The position numbers and the translations under genes were made by a program. Below, in pieces: positions 6,162 to 8,232 of a stretch of 8,232 nt of DNA (within the stretch, counting starts at the first letter, position 1; the number at the start of each line of letters is the position of its first letter). Below the pieces are notes generated by a model. That model did not search any database and had not been told where the DNA came from. It worked only from the letters and a program-made list of their open reading frames with translations. The stretch is from assembly GCA_028712345.1 (NCBI GenBank), contig JAQTQF010000071.1:1-8232 (forward strand), in the 5' to 3' direction. The DNA comes from Phycisphaerae bacterium. GTDB taxonomy: Bacteria; Planctomycetota; Phycisphaerae; Sedimentisphaerales; UBA12454.

Positions 6162-6213
6162 GTCTTTCATCTGATGTGAAAGACCCTCTTACCACTTTTG
6201 TGTTAAGAGGGTC
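6162..6213. repeat. Double leader hairpin of the 95-residue protein gene
   Basis: GTCTTTCA (6162-6169) pairs with TGAAAGAC (6177-6184) next to the SD, and GACCCTCTTA (6182-6191) pairs with TAAGAGGGTC (6204-6213). The two stems share bases 6182-6184, so they compete at their junction. The first is a member of the CTTTC/GAAAG leader family. Confidence 0.65.
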
Positions 6214-6220
6214 TTGGCAG

Positions 6221-6236
6221 ACTTATAAAATTTTTT
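6221..6236 (-). promoter_or_regulatory. TATA-like element before the 95-residue protein gene
   Basis: Read on the minus strand, AAAAAATTTTATAAGT resembles an archaeal BRE plus TATA box. A start of transcription about 25 bases downstream would give a leader of about 50 bases that contains the SD-proximal hairpin. A bacterial reading would need a -35 box that I do not see. Confidence 0.35.
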
Positions 6237-6262
6237 AGTAGAACTCAAAAAACGCCGCTTGC

Positions 6263-6327
6263 CTTGCAGGGGTCCAGGGGGCTGCAAGCCCCCTGGAAGT
6301 TGAGAGGCCGCCGGCTTGTCCGGCGGC
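6263..6327. repeat. GC-rich palindromes in the gap after the 80-residue gene
   Basis: TCCAGGGGGCT (6273-6283) pairs perfectly with AGCCCCCTGGA (6287-6297) around a three-base loop. CTTGCAG (6263-6269) can instead pair with CTGCAAG (6282-6288), which is exclusive with it. GCCGCCGG (6307-6314) pairs with CCGGCGGC (6320-6327). On the minus strand six Ts follow at 6247-6252, so the group could act as a terminator for the upstream gene, though no stem directly abuts the T run. The rest of the 220-base gap between genes holds nothing else I can name. Confidence 0.55.
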
Positions 6328-6366
6328 AAATTCCCCCAACACCTAAAGCGGAGCGTGAAAGAAAGT

Positions 6367-6609
6367 TTACGAGGACATGTTTGTGCGTGCTTGTTCCATT
6401 AGCTTGATTTTTTCTATGGCCTGCTCAGCCTCAACCAGTGCCTCAAGTTCCTTTTTGATAATCTGCTGTTCAAGCCGGTCAAGACATTTGTCCAATTCAA
6501 ACCAGGATATAAGATCATCGACCGGCAATATCTGGCCGAACTGATCCGTAGGCAGCTTCCCCTGACTGCGTATAAAGGCAACTATGTCCTGTCTTTTATA
6601 TATGTTCAT
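6367..6609 (-). CDS. Small helical protein with DDLISWF motif (80 residues)
   Basis: The start follows CTGGAGGAATAAAA, a near-ideal SD. The N-terminus (MNIYKRQDIVAFIRSQGKLP) looks like a small helix-turn-helix-like or capping unit. Then DDLISWFELDKCLDRLEQQI (31-50) leads to a long charged helix, ELEALVEAEQAIEKIKLMEQ. The I-x-W-F ... C ... R-L-E run resembles the WFC-motif block of the three paralogues downstream with one extra residue and a shifted cysteine, so it may be a distant relative; this is a weak match by eye. No function is known. Confidence 0.75.
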   Translation of the reverse strand: MNIYKRQDIVAFIRSQGKLPTDQFGQILPVDDLISWFELDKCLDRLEQQIIKKELEALVEAEQAIEKIKLMEQARTNMSS

Positions 6610-6682
6610 TTTTATTCCTCCAGCAAAGCTTCCCGACTCGACTAAAAATCGCAACATGCTGCCAACCCCATCGTAAGGCAGA

Positions 6683-6718
6683 CTGCGTCGGTTCTACTTC
6701 TCTGGTGAACCGACGCAG
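6683..6718. repeat. 12-bp perfect hairpin in the gene leader
   Basis: CTGCGTCGGTTC (6683-6694) pairs perfectly with GAACCGACGCAG (6707-6718) around twelve bases, in the leader of the 80-residue gene. The CGGTTC/GAACCG core recalls the GGCGG family downstream. Confidence 0.65.
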
Positions 6719-6726
6719 CATAGGGC

Positions 6727-6749
6727 GGAGTCGCTAATCAAGCGACTCC
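6727..6749. repeat. Hairpin across the stop of the 191-residue gene
   Basis: GGAGTCGCT (6727-6735) pairs perfectly with AGCGACTCC (6741-6749) around five bases. The stop codon TAG (6734-6736) lies at the loop, so the last coding bases form one arm. No T run follows on the minus strand, so it is not a standard terminator; it may protect the 3' end of the cistron. Confidence 0.6.
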
Positions 6750-7309
6750 CAAAGCTTCTTTGCCTTCTTCAGACGGTTTTTTCTGCTTCGCTCCTGAAGC
6801 TCGGCAATCTCACGCAACAAGCGTCTCATTCGCAGGCAACGCCTGGCAAGACAATACATCTCATCATCAACAATGTCATCTACATCGAGAATGCCTCTTA
6901 AAACATTCTTTACGACTTCATACTTTGCTATTGTCTTTATATGGCTACTGACAAGTTCTATCATAAGCCGCTCGTTAAAAACCTCCTCTTTGAGTTTCTC
7001 TGCCTTGTACAATGCCTTATCAAACTGAACATGCCTATCAAAATCCACTGTCCCGAAAGCACCTATTTCAATTGTGCCGTCCTCGTCGATGCTCGGTCTT
7101 ATCCAGCCCTTGCGTGTCTTTACAGGCAAAGCAAGTATCGGTGCAAACTCGGTTTTCAGATATATCCTCTCAACCTCTGCCGGCTCAATCAAGTCCTCGT
7201 CGTCGAGTTCAGCTATGCTGCCGTACCTGCTGCTTCGTTGTCTCTTTAGTAAAGGCGATACAGGCACCTCTACACCGTCATACAGTTCAAATTTTGTTTT
7301 TTGTTTCAT
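6734..7309 (-). CDS. Unknown 191-residue protein with basic C-terminus
   Basis: ATG 7309 follows CGGAG by ten bases; a longer frame to 7399 would run through two palindromes and is less likely. I do not recognise the family. The N-terminal third has VEVPVSPLLKRQ and an acidic stretch (ELDDEDLIEPAEVERI). The middle (about 55-95) looks beta-rich with FAPILALPVKTRKGWIRPSI and GTIEIGAFGTVDFDR. From about 100 on it is helical, ending in a strongly basic tail (RSRKNRLKKAKKLW). The tail could bind nucleic acid. It stands alone between gene-free stretches, and its SD lies in a hairpin that closely matches that of the DUF4326 gene. Confidence 0.78.
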   Translation of the reverse strand: MKQKTKFELYDGVEVPVSPLLKRQRSSRYGSIAELDDEDLIEPAEVERIYLKTEFAPILALPVKTRKGWIRPSIDEDGTIEIGAFGTVDFDRHVQFDKALYKAEKLKEEVFNERLMIELVSSHIKTIAKYEVVKNVLRGILDVDDIVDDEMYCLARRCLRMRRLLREIAELQERSRKNRLKKAKKLWESLD

Positions 7310-7318
7310 GTCAGTCAA

Positions 7319-7352
7319 CTCCGCCTTTCGGCAAGCCTGTCGAAAGGGGGAG
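7319..7352 (-). promoter_or_regulatory. SD-containing leader hairpin of the 191-residue gene
   Basis: CTCCGCCTTTCG (7319-7330) and CGAAAGGGGGAG (7341-7352) pair over 12 positions with one mismatch. On the minus-strand message the 3' arm ends in GGCGGAG, so the ribosome site is inside the stem. The 3' arm CGAAAGGCGGAGTTG matches CGAAAGACGGAGTTG in the DUF4326 leader at 14 of 15 positions, each ending about nine bases before its ATG. Confidence 0.65.
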
Positions 7353-7389
7353 GTGATAATGCATAAGGTCGTGGAGTCCGCCTTCGACC

Positions 7390-7446
7390 CTAATAGCAAG
7401 AGCCGGTGTAAAATTATTATTATAAATATCCGGCTCTCCCTATTAG
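7390..7446. repeat. Two-part stem with AT-rich loop
   Basis: CTAATAG (7390-7396) pairs with CTATTAG (7440-7446) and, two bases inward, AGAGCCGG (7399-7406) pairs with CCGGCTCT (7430-7437). The 23-base loop is almost all A and T and on the minus strand contains TTTATAATA, which could be a TATA or -10 element for the 191-residue gene. It could also serve as a bidirectional terminator, but no T run follows. Confidence 0.55.
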
Positions 7447-7468
7447 ATAAGAAGGTGGAAGCACGGCC

Positions 7469-7636
7469 TTGATTTTTTTGAAGTTTCTGGCTGGAGTGGG
7501 GTTGAGTTTGAATCCCGTAAATGATTTACGGTTTTCCGCAGAAAAATCAATAGGCGTAGCAGTATTTGTCGAAAACCGAAAATCATAATTTAGGGATTCA
7601 AACAGCAGCCCACCCCCGAAACTTCAGAAAAATCAA
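7469..7636. repeat. Large interrupted palindrome (about 170 bp)
   Basis: Three arms pair in register: 7469-7487 with 7618-7636 (19 positions, one mismatch), TTTGAATCCC (7507-7516) with GGGATTCAAA (7593-7602), and CGGTTTTC (7529-7536) with GAAAACCG (7571-7578). The regions between arms pair partly. The inner 34 bases are unpaired. CAGAAAAATCAA also occurs twice as a direct repeat (7539-7550 and 7625-7636). No open frame spans it. It could be a structured RNA, a recombination or replication site, or a non-autonomous mobile element; nothing in the sequence decides this. Confidence 0.75.
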
Positions 7637-7650
7637 CTATTTGCAGGATT

Positions 7651-7671
7651 CTTAAACCAAAGGGGTTTAAG
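7651..7671. terminator. Possible terminator hairpin after the DUF4326 gene
   Basis: CTTAAACC (7651-7658) pairs with GGTTTAAG (7664-7671) around five bases, 18 bases beyond the DUF4326 stop. The T-rich run on the minus strand precedes rather than follows the stem, so intrinsic termination is doubtful. Confidence 0.35.
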
Positions 7672-7688
7672 CCGAGAAAAACAAAACC

Positions 7689-7958
7689 CTATTCCCTATC
7701 CACCATCTTCTCAACCAACTCAACCAAAACATCACCATGGCAAGCCAAAGGCTTGCAGAAACATCCTAAAACCTTATCCTTCAATTCACCCAAACAACTC
7801 AACAAATAATCATTCTTCAAAATCCAATCCCTATACTTTCTAATAACCTCTTCTCTATTCCCATCCCTACCAATCACAAATCTATTACCCCATTTACTTC
7901 CCCTGCCAATATATACATCATATTTTTCAAATCTCAAATTAACAACTTTTGTTACCAT
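7689..7958 (-). CDS. DUF4326 family protein (89 residues)
   Basis: The sequence matches the DUF4326 pattern end to end: VVNLRF (5-10), VYIGRGSKWGNRFVIG (15-30), REEVIRKYRDWIL (35-47), LGELKDKVLGCFC (56-68) and KPLACHGDVLVELV (69-82). Cys66, Cys68, Cys73 and His74 form a conserved cluster that may bind metal. The family is small, single-domain and widespread in phages, plasmids and bacteria; its role is not established to my knowledge. GGAG lies nine bases before the ATG inside a 12-bp hairpin. Codons end mostly in T, G or A, and the coding strand is strikingly poor in C compared with all neighbours (GTT, TTG, GAT, AGG, GGG common), suggesting recent arrival from another source. Confidence 0.9.
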   Translation of the reverse strand: MVTKVVNLRFEKYDVYIGRGSKWGNRFVIGRDGNREEVIRKYRDWILKNDYLLSCLGELKDKVLGCFCKPLACHGDVLVELVEKMVDRE

Positions 7959-7966
7959 TTATACCA

Positions 7967-8003
7967 ACTCCGTCTTTCGACAATCTATCGTGAAAGACGG
8001 AGT
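7967..8003 (-). promoter_or_regulatory. SD-sequestering leader hairpin of the DUF4326 gene
   Basis: ACTCCGTCTTTC (7967-7978) and GAAAGACGGAGT (7992-8003) pair perfectly over 12 bases around a 13-base loop. Because it is a palindrome, the minus-strand message ends its 3' arm with GACGGAGT, which contains the only SD of the gene. Folding would hide the ribosome site. Confidence 0.7.
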
Positions 8004-8022
8004 GAAACAACAGTAAAGCGAA

Positions 8023-8113
8023 GGCTCGTATAGCAAACCCTTCGATAAACCTTTAGGCCGTAAGGCCGACCCCGTAGGGGGAAAGGTTTACGATAAAGGG
8101 TTTGCGTGAGCCT
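8023..8113. repeat. Nested palindrome, copy 1
   Basis: Outer GGCTC/GAGCC, then GCAAACCCTT paired with AAGGGTTTGC apart from an extra A, then AAACCTTT with AAAGGTTT, enclose two tiny hairpins: GGCC-GTAA-GGCC and CCCC-GTA-GGGG. GTAA is a GNRA-type tetraloop if transcribed. The whole forms a branched fold of about 91 bases. Confidence 0.75.
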
Positions 8114-8130
8114 GAGTGTCTAATAATCGG

Positions 8131-8167
8131 GAGCGGAGGTTCGCTCGCTTGTGGCGAACCTCTGCTC
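8131..8167. repeat. 14-bp hairpin between the two nested repeats
   Basis: GAGCGGAGGTTCGC (8131-8144) pairs with GCGAACCTCTGCTC (8154-8167), with one G-T wobble, around nine bases. Its GGTTCGC/GCGAACC core recalls the GGCGGTTCG leader family. Confidence 0.65.
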
Positions 8168-8179
8168 GTAAAAAGCGGA

Positions 8180-8232
8180 GGCCTGTATAGCAGACCCTTC
8201 GATAAATCTTTAAGCCGTAAGGCTGACCCCGT
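8180..8232. repeat. Nested palindrome, copy 2 (cut by the window edge)
   Basis: It aligns without gaps to 8023-8075 with six differences in 53 positions, all transitions. In the small hairpin GGCC-GTAA-GGCC becomes AGCC-GTAA-GGCT, a paired change that keeps the stem. The right half lies outside the window. Confidence 0.75.

Larger units (their letters stand above)
7310..7688. other. Gene-free interval rich in inverted repeats
   Basis: No convincing gene is seen in these 379 bases. They contain an SD-bearing hairpin (7319-7352), a two-part stem with an AT-rich loop (7390-7446), a palindrome of about 170 bp (7469-7636) and a short hairpin (7651-7671). A plus-strand frame from 7361 with a good-looking SD is treated as fortuitous. 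Confidence 0.7.
7959..8232. other. Gene-free right end packed with palindromes
   Basis: No gene is visible in these 274 bases. They hold the DUF4326 leader hairpin, a nested palindrome (8023-8113), a 14-bp hairpin (8131-8167) and the first 53 bases of a second copy of the nested palindrome. Confidence 0.75.

Noticed and set aside
7012..7472. Overlapping plus-strand frames opposite the 191-residue gene
   Set aside because: Two long frames overlap each other on the same strand and are antisense to a better-supported gene; the products are rich in Ser and Cys without pattern.
7361..7474. Plus-strand frame of 37 codons with GGGAGGTG just before ATG
   Set aside because: The apparent SD is the mirror of the SD-containing hairpin arm on the other strand, and the frame runs through a palindrome with an Ile-rich stretch made by the AT-rich loop. 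The product does not look protein-like.
7469..7636. Integron attC recombination site
   Set aside because: The size and imperfect symmetry are suggestive, but the outer arms do not carry clear GTTRRRY/RYYYAAC core sites and no integron integrase is visible.
8023..8232. Possible CRISPR array from repeated units
   Set aside because: Only two copies are seen, 157 bases apart, with long internal palindromes and no spacers of uniform size.

Overview
The window is a compact accessory region: 14 small to mid-size genes run leftward on the minus strand and one small gene appears to run rightward. Host identity is not decided by the sequence. Base composition is intermediate, Ile ATA codons are common, and Shine-Dalgarno (SD) sites of the GGAGG/GGTGA type precede almost every gene. 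TATA-like boxes at 2321-2328, 2390-2397 and about 6223-6230 would fit an archaeal host, but an anaerobic bacterium of mixed codon use is equally possible. The gene content (HerA/FtsK-like ATPase, DUF932 protein, DUF4326 protein, tiny zinc-binding and helical proteins) is typical of a plasmid, integrative element or large phage-like element. No replication protein, integrase, transposase, tRNA, rRNA or CRISPR array is visible.

Layout, left to right. 1-2273: a P-loop ATPase of the HerA/DUF87 type, cut by the left edge, preceded by a 203-residue partner of unknown function whose stop overlaps the ATPase start by one base. 2274-2430: an AT-rich divergent promoter region. 2431-2604: a small plus-strand gene. 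2601-4517: small minus-strand genes. Three of these are paralogues sharing an I-[ED]-W-F-C ... R-L-E motif, two are cysteine-rich zinc-ribbon-like proteins, and one looks split by an in-frame TAA. 4540-5403: a DUF932-like protein. 5479-6609: four small genes, including a 44-residue one. 6734-7309: an unrecognised 191-residue protein. 7310-7688: gene-free DNA with several hairpins and a palindrome of about 170 bp. 7689-7958: a DUF4326 protein with clearly different base use. 7959-8232: gene-free, densely folded DNA with two copies of a nested palindrome, the second cut by the right edge.

The most unusual theme is that most leaders carry gene-proximal inverted repeats, often between the stop of one gene and the SD of the next. 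Two families recur. One has a CTTTC/GAAAG stem just before the SD (four genes); in two of these the stem includes the SD itself. The other has a GGCGGTTCG/CGAACCGCC stem whose 3' arm can instead pair with a downstream CGGTT segment, so two folds exclude each other. This suggests cistron-by-cistron post-transcriptional control, or a palindrome family that has spread with the gene cassettes.

Functionally, the ATPase and its partner probably form a DNA-translocation or DNA-processing unit, and the DUF932 and small proteins look like element maintenance or host-takeover factors. Only the ATPase, DUF932 and DUF4326 family assignments rest on recognisable sequence motifs; the rest is description.
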